DNA of 64,000 nt from Strigops habroptila. Its lineage: Eukaryota; Chordata; Aves; Psittaciformes; Psittacidae. The stretch spans positions 1,399,583-1,463,582 of the forward strand of contig NC_044298.2 of the NCBI RefSeq assembly GCF_004027225.2. The letters are read 5' to 3'. Below, in pieces: positions 44,915 to 57,585 of the stretch. Below the pieces are notes generated by a model. That model was not told where the DNA came from and did not search any database. It saw only the letters and a program-made list of their open reading frames with translations. A program made the translations under genes and the position numbers. The first letter of the stretch is position 1; every line of letters begins with the position of its first letter.

Positions 44915-45560
44915 AATCACAGAATCACAGAGTGATACAGGTTGGAAGCGGCTTTTGGAGGTTGCCTGGTCCAACCTGCTGTTCAGTGAGTTCATCCTAG
45001 AGCCAGTTGTTCTTGGTCCAGATTGCTTTTTGTTGCCTTCAAGGATCTAAACTCATAATCTTCCTTGGCAGCCTGTTCCAGTGCTCAGTGACACTCACAA
45101 TGAAAAAGTGTTTCCTGACGTTCAGACAGAGCTTTCTGTGTTTCATTCTTGCCCATTGCCTTTGGTCTTTTCAATGGCCTCACTGAAAAGAGCCCAACTC
45201 CTTCCTCCTTGAACCTTACCTTCAGGTATTTCAACAGAGGATTGAGTGCCATCCCTGAGAGCCTGCTCTTCCCAGCTCTCAGTCTTTTCTCATATGTATG
45301 ACTCTCCAGTCCCTTAATCATGTTTTAAATTTAATTTTCATTCATCATGGACTTCATTTGACTCCCTTTCAGTGTGTCCATGTCTCTCTTACACTGAGGA
45401 GCCCAGAACTGTACATGGAACTCCTGGTGTGGCCTCATGAATGCTAAGAGAAGGGAAGGATCAACTTTCTCAACCTGCTGGAAATACTTTGTGTAAAGGA
45501 GCCCAGAGTACAATAGTATTCTGCATTAGCAAATGTGATCCCAAACAGGCTGAAAGTATG
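44915..45560 (-). mobile_element. CR1 LINE, 5'-truncated, about 640 bp
   Basis: Minus orientation with tail AATCACAGAATCACAGAGTG at the left, then CAGGTTGGAAGCGG, GGTCCAACCTGCTGTTCAGT and, further right, decayed ORF2 end sequence. It sits shortly after the poly(A) site of feather gene 2. The spacers after genes 4 and 7 lack it, so it inserted into this copy only. Confidence 0.87.
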
Positions 45561-47240
45561 TGGTGCACTTGCATCCGAGGGTCTGAGAGTGGGTGTCTCA
45601 CTGAAACAGTCAGCTAGAGGGCGCTGTCCTTTACATGTGACAGAGCCATCCAAAGCCACTACATCCCTCTGTCGTGATCATCTGACTTGTGTCTCTCAGC
45701 AAACCCCTGTAATGCCTTCCATGGCTCCAACACATGTATGACAGATGCCAAAAGAGATGTAAGCCTTCCCTTCTGCCCCCAGTCTCTGTGTGTCCCCCCT
45801 GGCCCATTTCAGAAGTACTTTAGGAATGTTGGCATAGCATCACATTCACAGCTTGGGAGCCTACATGACCCATGCGCCATGACACTCAATTGAGGGCATT
45901 TATCAAGTCTTTCTCGATACCTTGCCCTTGAACACCAGAGGATGGAAAAAAACAAACCCTCCGGGATGCAGCGATCATGTCTTCCTGCCTTTCTGCCCTC
46001 AATTGCAAGTCCACAGACATCAGGGTGGGAAGTAACCTTGCACATGTGTGGAGCCGGCATGTAGCTGGTGATGTAGGAGAGGACAAGCTGCCTGTCCCTT
46101 CCTGCCTTATCCTCTAATCCTCCACTGATGATATTTGCCACATGCCCCAGAACTCCTATTTCAGGTAGAGTGGGGGGCACCTCCTGTGCTGTCACATACG
46201 CTGTGGGAACCCCTACACTGCCTTTCCCTGGAGCTAAAGCCCTATCTTTTCTGAATGACAGCTGCTGTCAGCAAAAACCCCGTGCCCTTCTGTGCATTCC
46301 CTCAGGGAATGCACTGTCCACCAACACTTGTGAGCCATGCTGAGCTGACAGCAGAAGCAAGGTGGGCTGAAAAGATCATACCAGGGAGGGAAGGCAGCAT
46401 CAACTGCATGTAATTAGAGAGAGCAGGATGCAGCAGTCTGGAGTCTTCGAGCAGATCCTCACTGTGGGCGCTGACAGTGGGACTACCACAGGCCAGTGGG
46501 AAACTGCATGTCTGAGTGCACTGAGATGCCTGGGAAGAGGAAACAGAGATCCTGGTGTCTACTTGTGTCCAGTGTGTTCCTGCATGTGTTCCTAGACTAG
46601 TATTTGTTATGAATTCCGATGTCTCATAGAAAGCTTTCCAAGCTTCTTGCAGTGCCTGTCATTGAGTTAGGGTGTAGGCTCAAAGAAGAAATGTTTGGTA
46701 TCCTTGAGCATGAAAAACGAACAGTTGGGAAGCCCCAGCACAGATCTTTGGTACTGCTGGGGTTAGGGTGGGAGTGGAAATAGTATGTGCTGAAGAGAAG
46801 TATTTCTGCTTTTCAAACATCCTTCTCTTCTTGATCAGAAGCTGCTGGAGGCTATCCTCACTTGGACGGAGTTAGGTATTAGGTTATTCAATGGGTATGG
46901 TGACTCTTGTCACAGAAAATTCTCTCTAATTCTGGCCTTGTATTTTAGGGTAGCCAGAAAACATGCCCTGTTCAACATGTGAATCCTTAAAGTGAGGCCC
47001 TGGAGGGCAAGGGGATGGCTTCATCTGGCCAAGTGGGACAGTCGTCATCACTGGCTGCATCATCTGTCTCTGCTGACGTGTCATTTCCCCTGGAAGTGTT
47101 TTGGCATCTGAGAGGGTCAGTTGAAGGGAGCCTGTGTGGCTGAATGGGCACGTCATGAACAGGGAAATGAAAAAGCAGCATTGCAGAAAACATAAGCAAT
47201 GTCCCCGTTTCTTTAATTATGATGCTTTGCATGCAAGATG
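45561..47240. other. Spacer between feather genes 2 and 3 (type B)
   Basis: Related to the spacers after genes 4 and 7: the GCTGAGCTGACAG and AAGATCATACCAGGGAGGGA stretches at 46340-46395 recur near 52395-52445 and 62600-62645. The block upstream of gene 3 (GCTGACGTGTCATTTCCCCT near 47074, CACGTCATGAACAGGGAAAT near 47149) is also present. No other gene seen. Confidence 0.7.
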
Positions 47241-47298
47241 AACATGTTGGTAAACACATTGCATGCACAAAGGGTGTGCCTGGGGAGGTCTGGATCAG

Positions 47299-47365
47299 TA
47301 TAAAAGGCAGTCAACTGCAGGCTTCCGCATCCACTTCTCTTGCCTTCTCCTCCTTGGTGAACAAG
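47299..47365 (+). promoter_or_regulatory. TATA box and non-coding exon 1, feather keratin gene 3
   Basis: TATAAAA at 47299-47305; exon 1 ends at 47365 (ACAAG|GTGAGC). GTAAACA lies at 47250-47256, 49 bp upstream of TATA. Confidence 0.9.
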
Positions 47366-47706
47366 GTGAGCTGCAACAAACGTTGCCTTTTTCTTGTCTT
47401 TTTTCTCTTTGTCTTCTAGCTCCAATTGAGTCTTTGTCTCTGTGTAGCTTTTGCTGTAAGCCTTACAACTTGTTTGTGCTGCCAGCATCTGTGTTCTCTT
47501 TGCTGCCCTGCAGGGAGGTGCAAGAAAGACTTGGGCTCTCTTTACTGTGGGGCCAGGGCTCCTAATCCTCTCTTCCTACCTATGAAGCTTGTCTCTGCTC
47601 CCCAGCCCGTGCCTTTGCTCTGACCAAGCAGGCTGTCAGGCTGCCCCTCACATGCTGCCTGTGCTTTGGCTGCCCTCTCTCCCAGGTCCACCTCCACCCC
47701 AAAGCC

Positions 47707-48003
47707 ATGTCCTGCTACGACCTGTGCCGTCCCTGTGGGCCAACCCCACTGGCCAACAGCTGCAACGTGCCCTGTGTCAGGCAATGCCAGGACTCCCGCG
47801 TGGTGATCCAGCCCTCTCCCGTGGTGGTGACCCTGCCCGGACCCATCCTCAGCTCCTTCCCCCAGAACACCACTGTGGGATCCACCACCTCTGCTGCCGT
47901 TGGCAGCATCCTGAGTGAGGGGGGAGTGCCCATCAACTCTGGGGGCTTCGGCTTCTCTGGCCTTGGTGGCCGCTACTGCGGCAGAAGGAGCCTGCCCTGC
48001 TAA
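47707..48003 (+). CDS. Feather beta-keratin gene 3, 98 aa
   Basis: Canonical feather keratin with Cys 3, 7, 10, 19, 23 and 27, core [20 protein letters not shown], and end [12 protein letters not shown] with Cys 98. It has [10 protein letters not shown] where others have [10 protein letters not shown]. The acceptor TCTCCCAG ends at 47685; the intron is about 320 bp. The poly(A) signal is ATTAAA at 48424-48429. Feather-cell structural protein as in gene 1. Confidence 0.96.
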   Translation: MSCYDLCRPCGPTPLANSCNVPCVRQCQDSRVVIQPSPVVVTLPGPILSSFPQNTTVGSTTSAAVGSILSEGGVPINSGGFGFSGLGGRYCGRRSLPC

Positions 48004-48449
48004 AGCCGGGATGGATGTCCAGTGAGTGCATCGACCAGGAAGACCAAAGCCAGGTGCCAGACTGAGGACATTGCTGCTGGCCAGAGTTCCCAGATCGGTT
48101 GAGTATCCTTGTGCCCTCCTGCAAGGGAGGGATGGAAGCAAGGTGCCGGCCTGTGCTGTCTGGAAATGTGTCCAGCTGATGTCTTCTGCTTCTCCTGCTT
48201 TCTTCTCTGCATGATGAGTCCCTGTTGCCTCCTGCTATCCTGTGCCATGGGTTCATCCTGAAGCAACTGAAGAAGGTCCCTGCTCAACACCTTCTCTCCA
48301 TGGGAGCGGAAGGAAAATGCTTGTCCCACTGCTGTGAAGAGGTGCCCGACTGTCAGGTGCTCTTGTAGCAGCCTGGACAGTATCCCTTCCAGGATGCACT
48401 GCTTTGTTTCTCTCTTTAGACTCATTAAAAGTTTATGCTGCATTGTAGT

Positions 48450-50620
48450 TTGTGTCTCTTCATGTTACTTCCATCCTGGGATGCCCAGCCAAGATGTGCA
48501 GTGGGAATATGAGGCACCCTAGAGGGGAAGAAAATGAGTGGGTTAGGGTCAATGGTTGAAATGTTTTGTGCCTGGACGAGCTGAGTACCTCAGGTCTATG
48601 GTCATTGGAAAAGAGATTGGGTGATGGAGGGTTGTTTGGTGTGGTCTGAACACACAAAGGCTTGCCAGAAGCTCACCCAAGGAACACATGAGCAACAATC
48701 AAACTTGGATACTGCCTCCAATTGATGAAGCAAGCCACTGAGCTGCTGGTGCTCTCTAACACCCACCTGCCCAACACTCTGATTGTGTGTTACTGCCTCT
48801 AATTGGTCCTTGCCCTTTCCTCCTCAAAGCCCTTCTTGAAAACCCTGAATGCAGAGGGAGTTCCAAAGAAGTTGAAGGGACTGGTGTCAGTCAGGACAAC
48901 TTCCTTAAAGGAAATAAGCACTGATTTTGAATTTTCTTCCCTTTCCCTCCCTTCCATGGTCTATTTCTAACGGGGGACAGATTGCAACTGGCCCTACAGT
49001 CAGAGTCAGAAACCACTCATGTGAACTTCCCTGGTGTTAAGAGTACGTGCTTGCACCAGGTGGCTGTCTTCTGGTGTTCCCTGAAAGAAAACTTTTGCTC
49101 AAAATATCCCTTTGCTTTTATCTGCCAGGAAAACCTGTATAAATGCACTCCCATCCTTAGTTGTAAGCCATGCTGATCCATTAGCAGAAGTATGGTCAAA
49201 GTCATAGAAGGGAAGAAAGGCAACGTCCTCAATAGGAGCTCATAGGAGCAGGGTGTTTCAGCAATCTTGAGCCTTTATGTAGACCTTCGGTATGGGGGAC
49301 CGAGCTGGGGAGAATGGAGAAAGGTAGGAACTAGATTCTTTGCTTTTAATATTTTGTTTGTGGAATGTTTTGAAGTGGAAGTACCGTGGATAGAAAACTG
49401 ATGTGCGGTATGATTTCAGCATAATGAAAATGTGCTTATGTTTGAAGGATATCTTTCCATTACACACAGGGTTGCTGTGTTGCAGTCACACTGGGGATTT
49501 CTTCTGCATGCATGTTTAATCGGATAAATATCTCCCATCAACCTAAAAGCTCTCTTCGTCTTCTTCCATGAGGAATTTGGTGTGGACCTCTGTGATTAGA
49601 GACTTGTCTGTCTCCAATGAAGTCTCAACCTAATTGGGGAAAGGGTTTTGTCCACCCTTTGCAATGAGGACCCACTTGGGGCGTCAGAGGAATGCAGCTG
49701 GTGCCTCAGGCAGGACTGTCATTCCTCTTGGCAACATTCAGCCCTTGTCTTGCCCCAAGAAATACAATGTAGAGCATTGAATCCTTCCCTTGGAATGCCT
49801 CTTTGGGGAGATCCTGACATCTGCTGCTCTCCAGGCTGTCTTTGCTGGCACTGCCAGCCCTCTCTTGCTAATGCGGAGGGTTTTCTATTGAATTTAAATC
49901 TTGCTGAGTGTTAGGAACTGTATGTGCTGTCCTGTCAGCATGTAAGCATAAAGAAGTTGAGGAATGTACATGGGGAATGGAAGAGGGAAGAGTTTTGAAG
50001 CCAGAAGACATTTTTGTTAGAGAGTGGTTTCTGAAAGATAAGAGCAGTGGCTAGCTAGTACTTGTGGGAAAGCAACATCATCATTCATTCTAAAACATTC
50101 TTGTTCTGCTGATTGGGCACCTCCAGGCTATTCTGAAAGAAGTGAGAGGCAAACCAGACAAGCCTATTCCTTCTAAGAACAGTGGGAGATACCAAAGAAA
50201 ATACAAAATGCAATAGCACAGTCTCCCTGGTCAAAAAGAAGATGCCTAGGAAAGCTAAAAAGACCCTGGAGGCACAATCCTGGATTTGGCCAGTCCCAGC
50301 ATAGCAAAATCCTGCCTTTTAATTGTATGTTTATATGGGAAAAAACCTGTATTCATTAAAATAAAAGCCAGACGGGAGCCTCGGGAGAGTAAGATGCTGA
50401 CATCACCTAAATATATGGCACCACTTCACCCAGTTGATTGAACCATCTGTCTGAATTTGCTGTAAATTCACCTGGAAACATTTTGGCCTCTAATAGTGTC
50501 AGTTGAAAGGAGCCTGTGTGGCTGAATAGGCACGTCACAAACAGGGAAATGAAAAGGCAGCGTTGCAGGGAGCAAAAACCACCACCACATTTACTTAAGT
50601 GGGGTGATTAGCATAAAATA
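48450..50620. other. Spacer between feather genes 3 and 4 (mosaic)
   Basis: The first part (48480-48890) follows the type-A spacer seen after genes 1, 5 and 6; the later part (about 49130-50000) follows the type-B spacer seen after gene 4 (53380-53800). The switch lies somewhere between about 48900 and 49130. No gene seen. Confidence 0.65.
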
Positions 50621-50687
50621 TGAGCTTGTTGGTAAACACGTTACTATGCTCAAAGGATGCCTCTGGGCCTGGGGCAGTCTGGACCAG

Positions 50688-50755
50688 TATAAAAGCCATT
50701 CTAACAGCAGATGCCCTCATCTGCTTCTCTTGCCTTCTCCTCCTTGGTGAACAAG
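50688..50755 (+). promoter_or_regulatory. TATA box and non-coding exon 1, feather keratin gene 4
   Basis: TATAAAA at 50688-50694; exon 1 ends at 50755 (ACAAG|GTGAGC). GTAAACA at 50632-50638, 56 bp upstream of TATA. Confidence 0.9.
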
Positions 50756-51110
50756 GTGAGCTGCAACCGAATTTGTTGCACTCTTCTACTTGTCTTGTTC
50801 TCCTCTTTGTCTTCTGGCTTCAACTGAATCTTTGCTTCACAGTAGCTTTTGATGAGAGCCTTGTTTCTTAATTCTGTTCCCATCTTTTCTGCTCAATTTG
50901 TTCTTCAGTGCGGGGAGGTGGGATGTCATCAGCTTTCTTTCCAGGATGTAGTTTGGGACCGGGGCTCTAACCTCTCTTCCTCCCTATTGAGGCTGTCCCT
51001 GCTCCCCAGCCTGTGCCTTTGCTCTGACCGAGCAGGCTGTCAGGCTGCCCCTCACACGCTGCCTGTGCTTTGGCTGCCCTCTCTCCCAGGTCCACCTCCA
51101 CCCCAAAGCC

Positions 51111-51407
51111 ATGTCCTGCTACGACCTGTGCCGTCCCTGTGGGCCAACCCCACTGGCCAACAGCTGCAACGTGCCCTGTGTCAGGCAGTGCCAGGACTCC
51201 CGCGTGGTGATCCAGCCCTCTCCCGTGGTGGTGACCCTGCCCGGACCCATCCTCAGCTCCTTCCCCCAGAACACCGCCGTGGGATCCTCCACCTCCGCTG
51301 CCGTTGGCAGCATCCTGAGTGAGGAGGGAGTGCCCATCAACTCCGGGGGCTTCAGCCTCTCTGGCCTTGGTGGCCGCTACTGCGGCAGAAGGAGCCAGCC
51401 CTGGTAA
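51111..51407 (+). CDS. Feather beta-keratin gene 4, 98 aa, C-terminal Trp
   Basis: Complete feather keratin; head [20 protein letters not shown] then V at 21, core [34 protein letters not shown]. The C-terminus reads RRSQPW instead of RRSLPC, so the terminal Cys 98 is lost (TGC to TGG) and Leu 96 is Gln. The acceptor ends at 51089. The poly(A) signal is ATTAAA at 51828-51833. Differs from genes 5-7 only by Val versus Glu at residue 21. Confidence 0.96.
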   Translation: MSCYDLCRPCGPTPLANSCNVPCVRQCQDSRVVIQPSPVVVTLPGPILSSFPQNTAVGSSTSAAVGSILSEEGVPINSGGFSLSGLGGRYCGRRSQPW

Positions 51408-51849
51408 AGCCGCGATGGATGTCCAGTGAGTGCATCGACCAGGAAGACCAAAGCCAGGTGCCGGACTGAGGACATTGCTGCTGGCCAGGCTTCCCAGATC
51501 GGTTGAGCATCGTCGTTCCCTCCTGCAAAGGGGGGTGGGAAGCAAGGTGCCGGCCTGTGCTGTCTGGAAACGTGTCCAGCTGATGTCTTCCTCTTCTCCT
51601 GCTTTCCTCTCCGCATCATGAGTCCCTGTTGTCTCCTGCTGTCCTGTGCCACGGGTTCATCCTGAAGCAAGCAGAGAGGGTCTCTCATCACCACTCTCTC
51701 CCAGTGTGTGTTGGAGGAAGATGTGTGTACCATTGCTGTGGAAAGGTGCCTGACTGTCAGGTGCCCTTGTAGCAGCCTGGACATTGTCTCTTCCAGGATT
51801 CACTGCTTTGTTTCTCTCTTTAGATTCATTAAAGTTTATGCTGCATTGT

Positions 51850-54380
51850 AGCTTGAGTCTCCTCATGTTCCTTACCTTCTGGGATGCCAATCTAAATGGT
51901 GTAGGGAAAAATGGGATGCTATACAGGGGAAAGGTATCACTGAAGGCATGTAGAAGATTCATGTCTTTCGTGGGGGATTTGGAGGAAGGACGTCCCACTG
52001 AAATGTTCACCTGGATAGCACTGTTCTTTACATGCCTACCCAAAGTCCTCCATATCCCTTTGTCCTGAACACTAGGCTTGTTGTTTCTGGGAGCAAACCC
52101 CTGCACTAATTTCCATAGCTCCAAGACAGAGAGGACAAGCTGCCTATTCTTTCCTCCGTCATCCTCTAGCCTTTCAGAAGTGATGTTTTGCTCTGTGGTC
52201 TTTGGTCCTGCTTCATTTAAAAAGAGGGACACCTCTTCTGCTATCCCATACACTGTGAGGATCCCTATACTGCCTTTCTCCAGAGGTAAAGGCCTGTCTT
52301 CTCTGAATTAAAGCCACTGTCATCAAAACTCTCTGTGTCCTTCTATGCAGGAACATGCTCAGGGAATGCACTGTTCACCAACACTCACGAGCCATGCTGA
52401 GCTGACAGTAGAAGCAAGGTGGTCTGAAAAGATCATACCAGGGAGGGAAAGCACCATTAGCTGCATGTGATCAGAGGGAGCAGGGTGCAGCAGGGCACTG
52501 GTGTCTTTGAGCAGACCCTCACCACGGGCATTGAATGTGGGAATATGAAGGTCTGGTAGGAGACCCTACCCATGGATTTTCTGGGGCAGGGATAGGATTG
52601 AAAGGATGCTTAGAAGAAAGGACAGATTTTGCACATATACAATGAATGTAAGCTTGTTCTCTTGAAGGATAAGTCCCTCCCCCTGACTGCGGTAATAGAT
52701 GGAGTTGGTGTGCTGTGTCCCAGGTGCAGAGGAGATTTCTTCTTCTTGCACATTAGTGGCCTGAGTGCAGGAACTCCCAGGCCAACGGCCGTGATGAGCC
52801 TCACCTGGGGCCTCTCAGTCCTCCTACTCCCCTTTAACCCAGGGCCTTACTTAAGCTCTGTACTGAGCCCTTCTCCTTTTCTTCAGCTTAGCAGCAGGAG
52901 TGTAAGCTTCCTGCTCTTTAGCACATTTGTGTATGCCTGACTGTGATCCCCTTGATCCAGACCTAAGTTGTGGATGGAATTCCCAGCCTGTGCTTGACTC
53001 TGTCTGGTTGTTGTGGCCCTGGTCAGCAACTGATGAGCTTTATGGCCCAGGTTACCATACCGGGATCTGCTCCTGGTGTGTGGAGTGTCTGTGTTGCCTG
53101 ATGTCAGTCCTGCTTCATCACCAGGAGCTTGATGGTTGACCTGGACTGTGGGCTGCACCCGTCCACTGTCTGTGCATTTTCCTTGCTCAGGTACTGTGCA
53201 GTGGGGTCATTGCTGGTGAGGATTCTGTCCTCCTGTCTTTGTAACAATGCTCATCTCCTGGCTCCCATTCTGGAGGGAGCAGCTTGCACTCACTGAGCCC
53301 TGACAACGTTTCTGGATAGATGGACTTTTGCTGTCCTCATCAGGTAAATCGATGCAAGCTTCTAAGCTCTCCTCATCATCTCACATGAGGAATTTAGTGT
53401 AGGCCTCTGTGATTAGAGAGCTGCCTCTCTTGTGAAGTCCCAACCTAATAGAGAAAGGAGTTTTGCCCACCCTTTGCAATGAAGATCCAGTTGGGGTGTC
53501 AGAAGAATGTGGCTGGTGTCCCAGGCAGAGCTGTCATTCCTTTTGGCAACATTCAGCTCCTCTTCTGCCCCAGGAAATGCGGTGTAGAGCATTGAATCCT
53601 TCACTTGGGAACACCTCTCTGGGGAGATCCTGACATCAGCTGCTCTCCATCAGTGCTAGCTGTCATGTGCTTCTGAGGAGAGTTACATGTTGCATGGAAA
53701 TGGTGCTGAGTGTTTGAAGCTGTGTGTGCTCTCATGGTGATATGTTGAGCAGAAGTTGAGGGATGGACCATGAGGAAGAGGAAATCAGATGCATTTGGCG
53801 CCCACAATGTGCCTTTGTTTTGGGGGGGTACATCCCATTTTAACAGGAGTGTTGAACCAATACTGGGCTGTGGTAGAGCAACGTTGTTGATGAAAGCTGC
53901 CTGTGTTTATGACTGGGCCATCTAAATGCTGCTGTTATCAGTGAGAGGGAAAATAGCCATGCTTGTATCTCCACAGAGCAATGATCGGTATCACAGAAGC
54001 ACAGAAAACCCAACAGCGTACTTAGACAATTGGTACCTGAAACAGCCTGAGCTGGTCAAAAGGGAAAGCTGAGGAATTTGCTGGTCCTTCCATGGCAGAT
54101 GTCTTGAAAGTCTGACCTTTAATGGTAAGTATGGAAGCACTGAGGACCCACAGCTTAGAACAAAACCTGAAAACAAGCTCCAGGAGGGTGAGAGGCTAGC
54201 ATCAGCTGGTCAGGTAGGCCATCTCCTACTTGCCTTCATCTTCTTCCTTCACTACTGTGTCATATCCCCAAAAATCTTATGGCCTCTAAAGTTGAAAGGA
54301 GGCCGTGTGACTGAATGAGCACATAATGAAGAGGGAAATGAAAAGGCAGAGTTGCAGGGAACATAAACATCGTCCCCATT
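51850..54380. other. Spacer between feather genes 4 and 5 (type B)
   Basis: 52395-53192 is nearly identical to 62597-63387 in the spacer after gene 7, and the match stops at the GCTCAGGTACTGTGCA stretch in both. 53380-53800 matches the gene 3-4 spacer at 49545-50000. No gene seen. Confidence 0.75.
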
Positions 54381-54475
54381 TCTATAATTGTGATGCTTTG
54401 CATGGAAGACGAGCTTCTTGGTAAACACATTCCATACTCAAAGGGTGCCTCTGGGCCTGGGGCAGTCTGGACCAG

Positions 54476-54543
54476 TATAAAAGCCAGTCGAACTGCAGGC
54501 TCCCTCATCCACTTCTCTTGCCTTCTCCTCCTTGGTGAACAAG
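54476..54543 (+). promoter_or_regulatory. TATA box and non-coding exon 1, feather keratin gene 5
   Basis: TATAAAA at 54476-54482; exon 1 ends at 54543 (ACAAG|GTGAGG). GTAAACA at 54421-54427, 55 bp upstream of TATA; TTTGCATGGAAG lies just before it. Confidence 0.92.
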
Positions 54544-54858
54544 GTGAGGTACAACCGCCTTTTCCCACTCTTTTTCTCCTGTTCTCCTCTGTCTTCCAGA
54601 TTTACTCAGCTCCTTTCTCTTTGCTTGTGTTCCTGAGTCTTGGGTCCTTGCAACCACAATGGGAGGTGGGGGACAACTTTTTTCAGGGAATGTTTCAGGA
54701 TGGGGTGTCTTTGATCTCTCTTCCTCCCTATTGAGGCTGTCCCTGCTCCCCAGCCTGTGCCTTTGCTCTGAGCGAGCAGGCTGTCAGGCTGCCCCTCACA
54801 CGCTGCCTGTGCTTTGGCTGCCCTCTCTCTCTCGCAGGTCCACCTCCACCCCAAAGCC

Positions 54859-55155
54859 ATGTCCTGCTACGACCTGTGCCGTCCCTGTGGGCCAACCCCA
54901 CTGGCCAACAGCTGCAACGAGCCCTGTGTCAGGCAATGCCAGGACTCCCGCGTGGTGATCCAGCCCTCTCCCGTGGTGGTGACCCTGCCCGGACCCATCC
55001 TCAGCTCCTTCCCCCAGAACACCGCCGTGGGATCCTCCACCTCCGCTGCCGTTGGCAGCATCCTGAGTGAGGAGGGAGTGCCCATCAACTCCGGGGGCTT
55101 CAGCCTCTCTGGCCTTGGTGGCCGCTACTGCGGCAGAAGGAGCCAGCCCTGGTAA
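54859..55155 (+). CDS. Feather beta-keratin gene 5, 98 aa, C-terminal Trp
   Basis: Protein identical to those of genes 6 and 7: Cys-rich head with NEPCVRQC, core [20 protein letters not shown], and end [12 protein letters not shown] lacking Cys 98. The start is the ATG after the acceptor CTCGCAG (exon 2 starts at 54838); an upstream in-frame ATG at 54814 lies in the intron and is not used if splicing is normal. The intron ends in a longer CT run than in most copies. The poly(A) signal is ATTAAA at 55576-55581. Confidence 0.96.
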   Translation: MSCYDLCRPCGPTPLANSCNEPCVRQCQDSRVVIQPSPVVVTLPGPILSSFPQNTAVGSSTSAAVGSILSEEGVPINSGGFSLSGLGGRYCGRRSQPW

Positions 55156-56368
55156 AGCCGCGATGGATGTCCAGTGAGTGCATCGACCAGGAAGACCAAA
55201 GCCAGGTGCCGGACTGAGGACATTGCTGCTGGCCAGGCTTCCCAGATCGGTTGAGCATCGTCGTTCCCTCCTGCAAAGGGGGGTGGGAAGCAAGGTGCCG
55301 GCCTGTGCTGTCTGGAAACGTGTCCAGCTGATGTCTTCCCCTTCTCCTGCTTTCCTCTCCGCATCATGAGTCCCTGTTGTCTCCTGCTGTCCTGTGCCAC
55401 GGGTTCATCCTGAAGCAAGCGGAGAGGGTCTCTCATCACCACTCTCTCCCAGTGTGTGTTGGAGGAAGATGTGTGTACCATTGCTGTGGAAAGGTGCCTG
55501 ACTGTCAGGTGCCCTTGTAGCAGCCTGGACATTGTCTCTTCCAGGATTCACTGCTTTGTTTCTCTCTTTAGACTCATTAAAGTTTATGCTGCATTGTAGC
55601 TTGAGTCTCCTTGTGTTCCCTCCCTCCTGGGATGCCCAGTCAAACCGTGCGGAGTGTAATGGGATGCCCGGGCAATCAGTCCAAGGGTAAATGGGATGCC
55701 TTGGAGGGAGAAAGAGTGGGTGGATAAGGGTCAGGGGTAGACCAGCTTTGTACCTGGGCAAGCTGACTACACTCAAGGGCTATGGGCATTGAAAGAGACA
55801 TGGGGCGTGTTGTCTTTTCTGAACGTACAGAGGCTGGCACGGGGCTCTGTCGGGGGACATGTGAACCGCAAGCGAGTTTGGGTACTGGATTCCGCTGGAG
55901 TAGGCATGATGACAATGACCTGCTGGAAGACGTTTCTATGCAGGCTAAGAGCCACCCGCCCAACACTCTGACTGTATGTTAACACTCACAAGATGCCCTT
56001 GCCCTTGCCCCCTCCAAGCCATTTGTGTAAATCCTGGTAGCGGAGAGAGTGCCAACGGAGTTGAAGGGAAGCTGTTGGCCAGGGCAGCTGTGTCAATTGA
56101 GATGTGACCTCTCTTCTGGATTTTTCCACATTTGGGAAGGGTTTTCTCAAGGGCATGTAAAAGTTGTAGGAGAGGGCTCTGTGCACGCCGGACTCATCTA
56201 AAAGAGATTGCAGTGTTGTTACCTGCTGGAAAGCCTGTGGAGGGGGAGCGGGGAGCAGGAAAAGCATCTTTGCCCCACCTCGAGCAGTCTTGTGGTCAAA
56301 AGCATTGCCGTGTCCTTCTGTGTGTTACTGTGTCTGAAGGGAAGGCACGCTGCGGCAGATGTGCTGTG

Positions 56369-56461
56369 AGTCATAGAACGGTTTGGTTTCCAGGGGATAT
56401 TAGAGATCATGTAGTTTGACCCTCCTGCTAAAAGCTGGGACAACTTCCACTAAATCCTCCA
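56369..56461 (-). mobile_element. CR1 LINE 3' fragment in the gene 5-6 spacer
   Basis: About 93 bp in minus orientation (GAGTCATAGAACGGTTTGGT ... ACTTCCACTAAATCC). The matching spacer after gene 1 reads straight from TGTGCTG into AGAAA-like sequence without it, so both ends are set by an empty paralogous site. The same insertion recurs at 59415-59507. Confidence 0.85.
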
Positions 56462-57517
56462 GAAATCGCACTCAGGTGCTGCGCAGGATGTGACTGGAGA
56501 GGTATGAAACAGCAATGCTTTTGTCCTTTTGACTATGCCCCAGGCTGGGAAGACTGAGGGAGTGGTACCCCACCATCTCAATTCTCAGTCCCTCCATCAC
56601 ATGCAAGGAAAACTTTGTGTTGCTGCTTCAGGTAGAGCAGGAGGTGCCTGTTGTGTCGTGCTCCTCTGATTGTCCTTTCAATCATTCCCGGACCCTGCTG
56701 ACAGCTGAGCAGGGTTGTGTCCCCTGTGGAAATCCTGCCAAGTACTTGGTCATGCCTGGTGTGCATCCATCTGCGTGGCTAATCAGAAGTGGTGGCAAAG
56801 ACATGGGCAGGAAAAAGGACATCTATTGATTGGCCAGGTCAGGCATTGGTCCCCCGGGTGTGTCCAGCTTTGCCCATGGTCTCCAGCAAAGAGTGTTGGG
56901 AGGGCAATAGCCTTGGATCTTAAGCACTGGTACTCTGCTGTTAAAGGTGGGTGGCGATGAGGGAGAGAAGGAAGATGGCAAAAGAGGCAGAACAACTTCT
57001 GCTGAGTTCAAAGCTCGGTCTCAGAGAGAGTGTCTAAACCCCAGAGCAGAGGTGCCCTGCCTAGAAAGGCGATGCCTAACGCAGAGAGCGTGAGCATAGC
57101 ACAAGAGCGAGCGGCTGATGGAGCCGACCCTTGTGTGTGGATGTCCAGGCTGAAGGCTCAAGGTTATGAGGAGACTGGCCGCATGCATCAGGAAACACTT
57201 TAAAGGGAGGCCCCGCAGGGCAAGCGTCTGGCTTCACCTGGTGAGGTAGGAGACTGCTCATCACTGGCTGCATCATCTGCCTGTGCTGACGTGTCATTTC
57301 CCCTGGAAAAGTTAGGGCTCTAATAGTGTCAGTTGAAAGGAGCCTGTGTAGCTGAATGGACAAGTCATGAACAGGGAAATGAAAAGGAAGTGTTGCAGGG
57401 AACATTAAGAACAGTTCCTATTTCTTTAATTGTGATGCTTTGCATGGAAGACGAGCTTCTTGGTAAACACATTCCATACTCAAAGGGTGCCTCTGGGCCT
57501 GGGGCAGTCTGGACCAG

Positions 57518-57585
57518 TATAAAAGCCAGTCGAACTGCAGGCTCCCTCATCCACTTCTCTTGCCTTCTCCTCCTTGGTGAACAAG
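57518..57585 (+). promoter_or_regulatory. TATA box and non-coding exon 1, feather keratin gene 6
   Basis: TATAAAA at 57518-57524; exon 1 ends at 57585. GTAAACA at 57463-57469, 55 bp upstream of TATA. Further upstream, GCTGACGTGTCATTTCCCCT near 57285 and CAAGTCATGAACAGGGAAAT near 57361. Confidence 0.92.
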
